Source: an uncultured Sutterella sp.
GTDB lineage: Bacteria; Pseudomonadota; Gammaproteobacteria; Burkholderiales; Burkholderiaceae_F
DNA: 12,979 nt
Direction of reading: 5' to 3'
Assembly: GCA_900546995.1 (NCBI GenBank)
Contig: URFF01000050.1
Coordinates: forward strand, 1 to 12,979
Below the pieces are notes generated by a model. That model saw only the letters and a program-made list of their open reading frames with translations, was not told where the DNA came from and made no database searches. The position numbers were made by a program, and so were the translations under genes. Below, piece after piece: positions 6,461 to 12,979 of this stretch; within the stretch, counting starts at the first letter, position 1, and each line of letters starts with the position of its first letter.

Positions 6461-7828
6461 ATGTCACAAGAAATGACTTTTGATTCTTTAGGATTTCACG
6501 CCAATCTCTTAAAGGCGATCAGTGAATTAGGTTATGAGCATCCGACACCGATTCAGCAAAAGGCCATTCCACTTGTTTTGGCCGGGCACGATGTGATGGG
6601 GGCGGCGCAAACTGGTACGGGGAAGACGGCCGGTTTTGGATTACCGTTACTTGAGCGTTTGATTCCGTTAGCCAATACCAGCATGTCTCCGGCAAGACAT
6701 CCGGTGCGGGCGTTGGTGCTTGCACCGACGCGAGAGTTAGCGCTTCAGGTTCACGAAAATCTTCAAGCCTATGCAAAGTACACAGGATTAAGAAGCGCCT
6801 GCGTTTTCGGTGGGGTGGATATTCGCACACAAACCGATGCGTTACGTCGTGGGGTGGAAATTTTGGTGGCGACGCCCGGTCGCTTGCTTGATCATATTGA
6901 GCAACGCAATACCGTTCTAACTCAAGTTCAGTTGGTTGTCCTGGATGAGGCAGACCGCATGTTGGACATGGGTTTCCTGCCTGATATCTCCCGAATTTTG
7001 AAGCTCTTGCCAGCTAAGCGTCAGAGCCTGATGTTTTCAGCGACTTTCTCGCCGGAAATTAAAAAATTAGCTGCTAACTTTTTAAATCAACCGAAATTGG
7101 TTGAAGTGGCTCGAGAAAATTCAACCGCAAAGACGATTACCCAACGCATTTACGAGGTTCATGATTCTGAAAAGGCTGATGCGCTGTTGGAATTGTTGGA
7201 AGACACCGAATGTGATGAAGCCAAAAATATCTTGGTTTTCGTCAATTCCAAAATCGCTTGTCGGCGCTTAACTCGGACACTTCAACGATACGGTTATTCA
7301 GCCGAAGCCATCCACGGCGACAGAACGCAAGAGGAGCGTACAAAGGCTTTGGAAGCCTTTAAGGCAGGAGAACTGAAAATTTTGGTCGCCACGGACGTTG
7401 CCGCTCGGGGGCTGGATATCGCGGATTTGCCCGTTGTGATTAATTTTGACGTACCGTTTAATGCTGAAGATTATGTGCACCGCATCGGACGAACGGGGCG
7501 TGCTGGCGCTAAGGGCCTTGCTTTAACGCTAATGTGCCCGGGTGCAGACGATAAGAACTTGTGCGCGATCGAGAATTTGATTAAAGAGCACTTTAAAAGG
7601 ATTCGTTTGGATGTTGTTCCAAGACGTCGTCCCTCGAGTTATCCGCATAAGGAATACGTTGCTCCTCCCGTGAGTCCGAGTACCGGCGATCCTTTCTTTG
7701 ATGAACCTTACGTCCCGTCAAAGTCTCAAGAAGACACTGAACCGGTTCGAGAAAAAAACACCTTATCTCGTCCGGCGGCCCGAAAAGCCCCGGTGGCAGC
7801 CTTGTTAGGTGGATTGATTCGAAAGTAA
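6461..7828 (+). CDS. rhlE: DEAD-box ATP-dependent RNA helicase, RhlE-type
   Basis: Product of 455 aa from the ATG at 6461. It unwinds short RNA duplexes with ATP; RhlE-type helicases act in ribosome assembly and RNA turnover with the degradosome. All superfamily 2 motifs are present in order: Q-motif region (TFDSLGF at 6-12, PTPIQ at 28-32), motif I AQTGTGKT at 49-56, Ia PTRELA at 89-94, Ib TPGR at 138-141, II DEAD at 162-165, III SAT at 193-195, V-type ATDVAARGLD near 310-319, and VI HRIGRTGR at 340-347. After about 380 a Pro/Arg-rich disordered tail ends in basic AALLGGLIRK, resembling the RhlE C-terminus. Upstream ATG codons at 6452 and further out remain open, but homologues begin at about MTFDSLG. 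The ribosome site is weak, so 6473 is also possible. No damage is seen. Confidence 0.93.
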   Translation: MSQEMTFDSLGFHANLLKAISELGYEHPTPIQQKAIPLVLAGHDVMGAAQTGTGKTAGFGLPLLERLIPLANTSMSPARHPVRALVLAPTRELALQVHENLQAYAKYTGLRSACVFGGVDIRTQTDALRRGVEILVATPGRLLDHIEQRNTVLTQVQLVVLDEADRMLDMGFLPDISRILKLLPAKRQSLMFSATFSPEIKKLAANFLNQPKLVEVARENSTAKTITQRIYEVHDSEKADALLELLEDTECDEAKNILVFVNSKIACRRLTRTLQRYGYSAEAIHGDRTQEERTKALEAFKAGELKILVATDVAARGLDIADLPVVINFDVPFNAEDYVHRIGRTGRAGAKGLALTLMCPGADDKNLCAIENLIKEHFKRIRLDVVPRRRPSSYPHKEYVAPPVSPSTGDPFFDEPYVPSKSQEDTEPVREKNTLSRPAARKAPVAALLGGLIRK

Positions 7829-7849
7829 CAAACATTTCGTCACATGTTG

Positions 7850-7874
7850 GGCAGGGCTTTTTAGTTGCCCTGCC
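7850..7874 (+). terminator. Hairpin after rhlE, no clear T-tract
   Basis: GGCAGGGC (7850-7857) pairs perfectly with GCCCTGCC (7867-7874) around a 9-base loop, starting 22 bp after the rhlE stop. The stem is G/C-rich enough for an intrinsic terminator, but the sequence that follows (GTTACAATG) is not T-rich. It may be a weak terminator or a 3'-end stabiliser for the rhlE message. Confidence 0.45.
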
Positions 7875-7879
7875 GTTAC

Positions 7880-7896
7880 AATGAGTCGTACTCATT
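7880..7896. repeat. Palindrome in the relA upstream region
   Basis: AATGAGT (7880-7886) and ACTCATT (7890-7896) are perfect 7-bp arms around CGT, 6 bp after the rhlE hairpin and about 80 bp before relA. It could be an operator for relA or a second small hairpin; no T-tract follows. Confidence 0.4.
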
Positions 7897-7973
7897 AAAT
7901 TCCTAGGTCCTTAGAGCTTCTCTTCTGATTCAGGGAGTGGCTTGAGTTTTTTAAAGGCTTGGAGTTATCTGCG

Positions 7974-10103
7974 ATGACAGAAGAAAAACAAATCGACAGC
8001 CGTCTTGCTCGTGAGATGGTGATTCCCTTATACGGTGATAAAACCCTTTTGACAGGCGAAGCCCGTTTGGCTCATGCTGACGGTATGGCCAATATCGTGC
8101 GCGGTATTCGTAACGATGAAGAATTGATTGCCGCCTGTTACTTGTTCGCGGTTCATGATTGTGTGTCCTCTCCTGAGGAATGGCTAAAGAAACACTTCGG
8201 AAACCATGTTTGCGAACTCGTGGCGGAGCTGCATCGACTCATCGAGTTAAACGGAAAGACACGACTGACATCGATCACGCCCGATCCGGATAAACCGGCC
8301 GATAAACTGTTAATTCAAGCGCAGGATGCTTTGCTGCGTAAGATGGTGCTTGCGATGTGCAAGGATTTGCGCGTTGTGATTTTACGTTTGGCCAGCCGTT
8401 TGCAGACCTTGCGTTGGTTTGCGATGAAAAAGGATGATCCTGAAGGGGCTAAGGTTTTTGGCGAAGACACACTGGCACTGTACTCTCCGCTGGCCAACCG
8501 TTTGGGTATTTGGCAAATTAAATGGGAACTTGAAGATTTATCGCTTCGCTTTACCAAGCCTGAAATCTATAACGAAATCGCTCACCAGTTAGATGAGAGT
8601 CGGGAAGCGCGCATCGCTTTCATGCGTGATGCCGTTGACAAGATTCGCAATATGCTTGCCGAGCGTGGCATTAAAGCGGAGGTTTCCGGTCGCCCGAAGC
8701 ATATTTATTCCATCTATAAAAAGATGGAACGAAAGCACCTGCGTTTTGATCAACTCTATGATGTTCGGGCTTTGCGCGTTATCGTGGATACGGTCGAACA
8801 ATGCTATGAAGTGCTTTCCATTGTCCAGGCGAATTTCAAGGGATTAAGTTCTGAGTACGACGACTACATCTCTCATCCCAAACCCAATGGTTACCGGTCG
8901 TTGCATACGGTGATTTTGGATGCCCGCAATCGTCCGATTGAAATTCAGATTCGCACGCATGCCATGCATGCTTATAACGAATTGGGTGTGGCGGCTCACT
9001 GGCGCTATAAAGAGTCGGGTAATTCAGACAACAAGGGTGAAAGTGCCGAAGATCAGAAAGTGGCCTGGCTTCGCCAGCTTTTGGCCTGGAGTAGTGATGT
9101 CAAGCCGGAAGGTCCGAAGGGTTTGCAGGATGAACATGTTTATGTGCTGACACCACAGGGGCGCGTTATTGAAATGGCGGCTGGTGCGACGCCCATTGAT
9201 TTTGCGTATCACTTGCATAGCGAGCTGGGGCATCGCTGTCGCGGTGCTAAAGTCAACGGACAGATGGTTCCTCTCAACTACAAGCTTAAAACCGGTGAAA
9301 CAGTTGAAATTGTTGCCGCGAAGTCAGGGGGCCCAAGTCGCGACTGGCTCAATCCGGAACTGGGTTTTGTGGTGACAACCCGTGCCCGTAATAAAGTGCG
9401 ACAGTGGTTTCACCAACAAGCTCTTGAAGAGATGGTCAATGACGGTCGTGATCGTATAGAAAAAGACCTCGCTCGTTTGGGTAAAAGCTCTGTCAAGCTT
9501 GACGATTTGGCAAAGCGCCTCGGTTATGACACGGTTGACGATCTTTTCATAGGGGCTAGTAAGGAAGAGTTCGGTTTTAAGACGATAGAAAAAGTTCTCA
9601 AACCCCAGGAAGAGGAAAAGAAAGACGATATTTTCACGTCGAAATCAAAAGCCGCTCATGCAAAGAGCCAGGTGCTTGTTGTCGGTGTGGATTCGCTTTT
9701 AACTCAATTGGCTCGTTGTTGTCATCCGGCACCTCCCGATAAGATCGTCGGTTTTGTGACTCGAGGACGTGGAGTCACTATTCACCGTGCTGATTGCCCG
9801 AATATCCGTCACCTTGATGAACAGGGACAGGAACGTCTGATTGAGGTGAGTTGGGGTAACGCCGAAGGGGCGGTGTTCCCGGTTGAGGTGCTCGTTGTCG
9901 CGCAAAATATTCCCGGTCTGGTTAAAGACATGAGCGAAATTTTCTTAAAAGAGAAAATTGCCATTATCGGCATGAATTCGCAGGTTGTTCGAGGGGATAT
10001 GCATTGGCGCTTCAATGTGGAAATTTCTTCGGCGCAATCCTTAACGAGAGCTTTAACTGCGATCAGTGATTTGCCGGGCGTTTATAATGCGCGTCGTGTT
10101 TAG
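7974..10103 (+). CDS. relA: RelA, GTP pyrophosphokinase ((p)ppGpp synthetase I)
   Basis: Product of 709 aa that makes (p)ppGpp from ATP and GTP/GDP when uncharged tRNA stalls ribosomes. Order of domains: degenerate HD hydrolase region (about 20-150), synthetase (about 230-345), TGS (about 388-450), helical linker, Cys-rich zinc-finger domain (C582, C583, H604, C608) and C-terminal ACT/RRM (about 635-709). The synthetase has GRPKHIYSI at 239-247, NGYRSLHT at 305-312 and the IEIQIRT strand with E323. The EYDD at 294-297 is the acidic EXDD signature of monofunctional RelA; bifunctional Rel/SpoT has RXKD. In the HD region H34 and H61-D62 remain, but the following ED pair is replaced (HDCVSS) and LADRLHN is LASRLQT, so hydrolysis should be lost. 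The ATG at 7974 has GGAG 9 nt upstream; a TTG at 7959 is less likely. Confidence 0.95.
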   Translation: MTEEKQIDSRLAREMVIPLYGDKTLLTGEARLAHADGMANIVRGIRNDEELIAACYLFAVHDCVSSPEEWLKKHFGNHVCELVAELHRLIELNGKTRLTSITPDPDKPADKLLIQAQDALLRKMVLAMCKDLRVVILRLASRLQTLRWFAMKKDDPEGAKVFGEDTLALYSPLANRLGIWQIKWELEDLSLRFTKPEIYNEIAHQLDESREARIAFMRDAVDKIRNMLAERGIKAEVSGRPKHIYSIYKKMERKHLRFDQLYDVRALRVIVDTVEQCYEVLSIVQANFKGLSSEYDDYISHPKPNGYRSLHTVILDARNRPIEIQIRTHAMHAYNELGVAAHWRYKESGNSDNKGESAEDQKVAWLRQLLAWSSDVKPEGPKGLQDEHVYVLTPQGRVIEMAAGATPIDFAYHLHSELGHRCRGAKVNGQMVPLNYKLKTGETVEIVAAKSGGPSRDWLNPELGFVVTTRARNKVRQWFHQQALEEMVNDGRDRIEKDLARLGKSSVKLDDLAKRLGYDTVDDLFIGASKEEFGFKTIEKVLKPQEEEKKDDIFTSKSKAAHAKSQVLVVGVDSLLTQLARCCHPAPPDKIVGFVTRGRGVTIHRADCPNIRHLDEQGQERLIEVSWGNAEGAVFPVEVLVVAQNIPGLVKDMSEIFLKEKIAIIGMNSQVVRGDMHWRFNVEISSAQSLTRALTAISDLPGVYNARRV

Positions 10104-10114
10104 ACTATTTTTAA

Positions 10115-10141
10115 GGGGGCTTCGCTAAAAGCGAAGTTCCC
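10115..10141 (+). terminator. Hairpin downstream of relA, weak or no T-tract
   Basis: CTTCGCT (10120-10126) pairs with AGCGAAG (10130-10136) around AAA. The stem extends through two G-T pairs and GGG/CCC to 10115-10141. It starts 12 bp after the relA stop. Only CATTATTCC follows, so termination may be partial, allowing read-through into the small gene at 10160. Confidence 0.5.
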
Positions 10142-10159
10142 CATTATTCCATATCCAAT

Positions 10160-10384
10160 ATGAAGATTTCTCAAAAGTCCATTGAATTTTTAAAACAATT
10201 TTTGCGTTGTATTATCTACATCGGTATCGGTCATACGGCGTTTCAGTTAGTGAGTATCATTCGGACACCCGAAGTGTCGCACTTGTGGTATTACGCTTTT
10301 TTCGTCCCCGGACTTTATTACCTTTTCCCGATTCTGGTGATTTTTGGATTTCTCTATTTCGCGGAAAAGAAAAACAAAAACTGA
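10160..10384 (+). CDS. Small hypothetical membrane protein (74 aa)
   Basis: No family was recognised. The 74-residue product has a basic amphipathic start (MKISQKSIEFLKQFLR). Two hydrophobic segments follow, at about 17-34 (CIIYIGIGHTAFQLVSII) and about 43-67 (YYAFFVPGLYYLF onward), with a short polar loop RTPEVSHLW between them and a lysine-rich end AEKKNKN. That layout suggests a two-helix inner-membrane protein with both termini on the cytoplasmic side. The gene sits between the relA hairpin and a strong bidirectional terminator, which bounds a 225-bp transcription unit or a tail of the relA message. There is no clear Shine-Dalgarno before the ATG, which lowers confidence. The reading frame fills nearly the whole gap and has convincing membrane-protein composition. 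Confidence 0.6.
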   Translation: MKISQKSIEFLKQFLRCIIYIGIGHTAFQLVSIIRTPEVSHLWYYAFFVPGLYYLFPILVIFGFLYFAEKKNKN

Positions 10385-10403
10385 TTTTTAGCTGAATTTT
10401 TAA

Positions 10404-10435
10404 AAAAGGCCAAATCCATTTGGAATTGGCCTTTT
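10404..10435. terminator. Bidirectional intrinsic terminator between the small membrane gene and cstA
   Basis: AAAAGGCCAA (10404-10413) pairs with TTGGCCTTTT (10426-10435) around a 12-base loop. A T-rich run (TTTTCTTT) follows on the plus strand and a run of six T follows on the minus strand. It lies between convergent genes ending at 10384 (plus) and 10454 (minus), so it should stop both transcripts. Confidence 0.8.
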
Positions 10436-10453
10436 CTTTAACTGGAAGAAAAA

Positions 10454-12124
10454 TTAAGCTTTTTGTTTGATGTCTTTTTCAGTCAATTTTCCAACACAGT
10501 GATAAGCAACCAACAAAGCCAGAGCAACAAGTGCCAGAGCAATGATCAGTTGCAAACCGTCAACCATGAAAACGAACGTGCCGTCGGCCATGTGGGAGAA
10601 AATGCGCCAGATGGACATGCCCAAAGCCGTCATGGTGACGCAGAACATGATCGTCATCGGCACATAAAGCATCCAGCCCTTACGACCAGTCGCTTTAAGG
10701 AACACGGCCATACCGGTCAACACCAAGGCTGAGAGCAGTTGGTTGGCCGAACCAAAGAGCGGCCAAATCGACATATAGCCTGCCAAGCAAAGCAGATAGC
10801 TTAAAACCAGCGTTAATGTCGTTGCAAAAACCGTGTTTGTAAAGAGCTTTTGCACAGCCGTTTTTTCCACACCTTCGGGCGGCGTAAAGAGCTCTTGTAA
10901 GCTCATACGACCGATGCGAGCGACCGCATCCACACTGGTTAAGGCCAATGCAGAGACGCACATCGTGATGATGCAGGCCGAAACATTCGTCGGAAGGCCG
11001 AAAATGTCCGTCAAGAATGAGGCGATGGAATTGGAAAAGAGTTGGAACGGTGTGCCGGAAGGCAGTGCACCGTTACTTGCAGCCGCGCAAACAATAATCA
11101 AAGCCAAAATACCGAGAACGGATTCAACGCACATGGAGCCGTAACCGACCAAACGCATATGCGATTCGTTGGAGACCATCTTCGAAGAGGTGCCGGAAGA
11201 AACCAGACTGTGGAAACCGGAGACCGCACCGCAAGCGATGGTGACAAAAAGCATCGGGAAAAGATCCATTCCCTTGACTTCAAAACCAACGAAGGCCGGC
11301 ATATTCAAAGTCGGGTTCTTCACAAAAACGCCGATCACACCACCGAGAATCATGCCGATCAGAAGGAACATGCTCAAGTAGTCACGCGGTTGCTTCAAAA
11401 GCCACATCGGAACGACGGCAGCAGCGAAAAGGTAGGCAAAAACTACATAACGCCATGTGACGGCATCCGCATAAATCGGCGCGCTGATACCAGCCCAAAG
11501 CATGATAACCATTAAGATGATACCGACGATGAGCTGTTCAAGACCATTGGGTTTGCGGTATTTCAGGTACAAACCGAACGCAACGGCACCAACCATGTAA
11601 ATCATCGAAATGGAAGCCGCCGCGGCGTTAGGCATGATTTGTTCGCCCTGGGCGGTAAAGCCGTTAAAAGTATTGGCAACGATGTCGCAGAAGGCTGAAA
11701 TCACAAGCAATGTAAAAAGCCAGCAAAACAAAAGGAACAATTGGCGACCGGTTCGACCAACATACTGTTCGATCATCATGCCCATTGACTTGCCGCCGTT
11801 TTTAACGGAAGCGTAAAGGGCGACAAAGTCCTGAACCGCGCCAAAGAAAATGGCACCGATAATCATCCACAAAGTGGCGGGCAACCAACCGAACATGGCG
11901 GCGATAATCGGGCCGGTGACGGGACCGGCACCCGTAATGGAAGTGAATTGGTGGGCAAACACCGTCCACTTGGAAGCAGGGGCATAATCACCGTCATGGT
12001 GCAGCTCTGCCGGGGTTTTCGCTTTGGGGTCGATGCCCCATGTATGCTCAAGCCATTTGGCGTACCAACGGTACCCTAAAAAGAGAGCGATGATACTGCA
12101 GGCCATCAAAGTTAAACCATTCAT
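10454..12124 (-). CDS. cstA: CstA family carbon-starvation transporter (short form)
   Basis: Product of 556 aa, a polytopic inner-membrane protein with many hydrophobic helices. CstA-family members carry peptides or pyruvate into cells short of carbon. Family hallmarks: FLGYRWYAKWLE near the N-terminus with a following substrate-loop segment (HDGDYAPASKW), the HQFTSITGAGPVTGPIIAAMFGW block near 58-80, GAVQDFVALYASVKNGGKS near 94-112, and a central SGTSSKMVSNESHMRLVGYGSMCVES segment. E. coli CstA and BtsT are about 700 aa; this protein lacks their longer C-terminal part and ends soon after the last helix in a lysine-rich KLTEKDIKQKA. That makes it the compact subtype, not an obviously truncated gene. 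AAGGA lies 9 nt before the ATG. An aminotransferase gene on the same strand lies upstream across a terminator. The exact substrate is not determinable here. Confidence 0.9.
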   Translation of the reverse strand: MNGLTLMACSIIALFLGYRWYAKWLEHTWGIDPKAKTPAELHHDGDYAPASKWTVFAHQFTSITGAGPVTGPIIAAMFGWLPATLWMIIGAIFFGAVQDFVALYASVKNGGKSMGMMIEQYVGRTGRQLFLLFCWLFTLLVISAFCDIVANTFNGFTAQGEQIMPNAAAASISMIYMVGAVAFGLYLKYRKPNGLEQLIVGIILMVIMLWAGISAPIYADAVTWRYVVFAYLFAAAVVPMWLLKQPRDYLSMFLLIGMILGGVIGVFVKNPTLNMPAFVGFEVKGMDLFPMLFVTIACGAVSGFHSLVSSGTSSKMVSNESHMRLVGYGSMCVESVLGILALIIVCAAASNGALPSGTPFQLFSNSIASFLTDIFGLPTNVSACIITMCVSALALTSVDAVARIGRMSLQELFTPPEGVEKTAVQKLFTNTVFATTLTLVLSYLLCLAGYMSIWPLFGSANQLLSALVLTGMAVFLKATGRKGWMLYVPMTIMFCVTMTALGMSIWRIFSHMADGTFVFMVDGLQLIIALALVALALLVAYHCVGKLTEKDIKQKA

Positions 12125-12170
12125 TTGAGTGGATCCTTTGCTTGTTGTTATTCAAAAGAGTGAGATAGAT

Positions 12171-12234
12171 AAAAAAACCGCCTTAGGTTCACCCGATTTA
12201 CTCGGGCGACGCATAAGGCGGTTCGAGTAAATCG
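12171..12234 (-). terminator. Complex terminator after the aminotransferase, with alternative pairing
   Basis: On the minus strand AACCGCCTTA (12223-12214) pairs with TAAGGCGGTT (12185-12176), directly followed by a run of T (12175-12171). This makes a strong intrinsic terminator for the aminotransferase gene. An inner hairpin, CCCGA with TCGGG (12192-12206), sits in its loop. In addition CGATTTACTCG (12234-12224 on the minus strand), just after the stop codon, is perfectly complementary to CGAGTAAATCG (12204-12194) inside the loop. The second pairing interlaces with the terminator stem, so the two either compete or form a pseudoknot. The terminator ends only 46 bp before the cstA ATG on the same strand. 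Confidence 0.75.
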
Positions 12235-12240
12235 GAGTGT

Positions 12241-12979
12241 TTACTTCGTAATGTGCAATCGAATCACTTGCGCCAAGCGGCGAACACCTTCTTTAATCAC
12301 GTCTGGATCGACGGTGACAAAGGAGAGTCTGAAATGATTCTTTTGCGGATTGGTCGCGTAAAAACTTTCACCGGGGACGTAAGCCACGTTTTGAGCAAGC
12401 ACATCACTCATGAGGGCCGTTGCGTCCATGTATTCCGGCAAAGTCACCCAAATAAACATACCGGCATTGGGTTTGGTCCAAGTGACGCCTTCGGGCATGA
12501 ACTCATCCAAAGCGGCGAGCATGGCCCGGGCGTGAGTCTTATAACGTTCACGAACGCTCGGCAAATGGCGTACAAGGAGGTCTTCGCTAAAGACTTGAGC
12601 GGAGATTAATTGGGTGAAAGTTGCCGTATGCAGGTCAATTGCCTGTTTGATACTGGCAAACTTATTAAGAACATCGGCCGGAGCGATGACATAACCTAAA
12701 CGGAAACCCGGGGCGAGAATCTTCGATAAAGTTCCGAGGCGAATGACACGTTCCGGTGCCCATTTGCGCAAAGAAGCCGGGGGTTTTTGGTCATACCAGA
12801 GTTCGCCATAGGGATCGTCTTCGACAAGCCACATGTCGTACTCGCGGGCTTTTTGTGCTAAAAGTTTGCGACGTTCTTCGGAAATGGTTAAGCCGGTCGG
12901 GTTTGATGCGGTGGGCATCACATAAGCAAATTTCGCACCACGGCATTCTTCGCCGAATTCTGCAGGATTGAGCCCTTGT
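12241..12979 (-). CDS. PLP-dependent aminotransferase, fold type I (5' end outside window)
   Basis: The frame is open to the right edge, giving the last 246 or so residues. The enzyme transfers an amino group between amino acids and 2-oxo acids using pyridoxal phosphate. Visible class I/II features are the SNPTG motif after YVMPTA, VEDDPYGELWYD (Asp and Tyr contacting the cofactor ring), GTLSKILAPGFRLGYV with the Schiff-base lysine and phosphate-binding arginine, and an arginine near HFRLSFV that binds the substrate carboxylate. The sequence style matches the 2-aminoadipate/aromatic aminotransferase group, also the catalytic half of MocR-type regulators. Since the N-terminus is not visible, a fused GntR DNA-binding domain cannot be excluded. 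The stop is followed within 7 bp by the first arm of a complex terminator. Confidence 0.9.
   Translation of the reverse strand, partial: QGLNPAEFGEECRGAKFAYVMPTASNPTGLTISEERRKLLAQKAREYDMWLVEDDPYGELWYDQKPPASLRKWAPERVIRLGTLSKILAPGFRLGYVIAPADVLNKFASIKQAIDLHTATFTQLISAQVFSEDLLVRHLPSVRERYKTHARAMLAALDEFMPEGVTWTKPNAGMFIWVTLPEYMDATALMSDVLAQNVAYVPGESFYATNPQKNHFRLSFVTVDPDVIKEGVRRLAQVIRLHITK

Noticed and set aside
7974..10103. Bifunctional SpoT/Rel annotation
   Set aside because: EYDD replaces RXKD and key hydrolase residues are missing, which indicates monofunctional RelA.

Overview
The window suggests a Gram-negative proteobacterium. The main clue is a dedicated RelA-type (p)ppGpp synthetase with the acidic EXDD signature, found in beta- and gammaproteobacteria. 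It sits near an RhlE-type DEAD-box helicase, a short CstA family transporter and an oxalate/formate antiporter (OFA) type MFS gene. A betaproteobacterium of the Burkholderiales, perhaps Sutterellaceae-like, fits best by overall protein flavour. That placement is inference, not a demonstrated assignment.

Region 1 (1 to about 4681) is one end of a Tn7-like transposon. Reading leftward on the minus strand it encodes tnsA (PD-(D/E)XK endonuclease), tnsB (DDE transposase), tnsC (AAA+ regulator) and the first 45 codons of a tniQ/tnsD target-selector gene cut by the window edge. The genes are tightly packed: tnsA and tnsB overlap by 13 bp, tnsB and tnsC share one base in TAATG, and tnsC and tniQ are 7 bp apart. 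Upstream of tnsA lies the transposon end, with four same-orientation 19-20 bp repeats (4586-4674) laid out like the TnsB sites of the Tn7 right end. A probable promoter has its -35 inside the innermost repeat. A hairpin with a T-rich tail lies in the tnsA leader.

Region 2 (4682-5086) is the first 134 or so codons of an OFA-family MFS gene, cut off exactly where the transposon begins. This is a non-attTn7 insertion into a coding gene. The expected target duplication, the other transposon end, any cargo and any guide-RNA system lie left of the window and cannot be seen.

Region 3 (5087-12979) is ordinary chromosome: a tRNA-dihydrouridine synthase family gene (minus), divergent rhlE (plus), relA (plus), a 74-aa two-helix membrane protein (plus), a bidirectional terminator, a CstA-family transporter (minus), and a fold-type I PLP aminotransferase (minus) running off the right edge. 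The aminotransferase is separated from cstA by a strong intrinsic terminator that carries an alternative pairing, so cstA expression by read-through could be conditional.

The most notable content is the Tn7-like core and its well-resolved right end. No CRISPR array or cas gene is visible, so RNA guidance is neither supported nor excluded.
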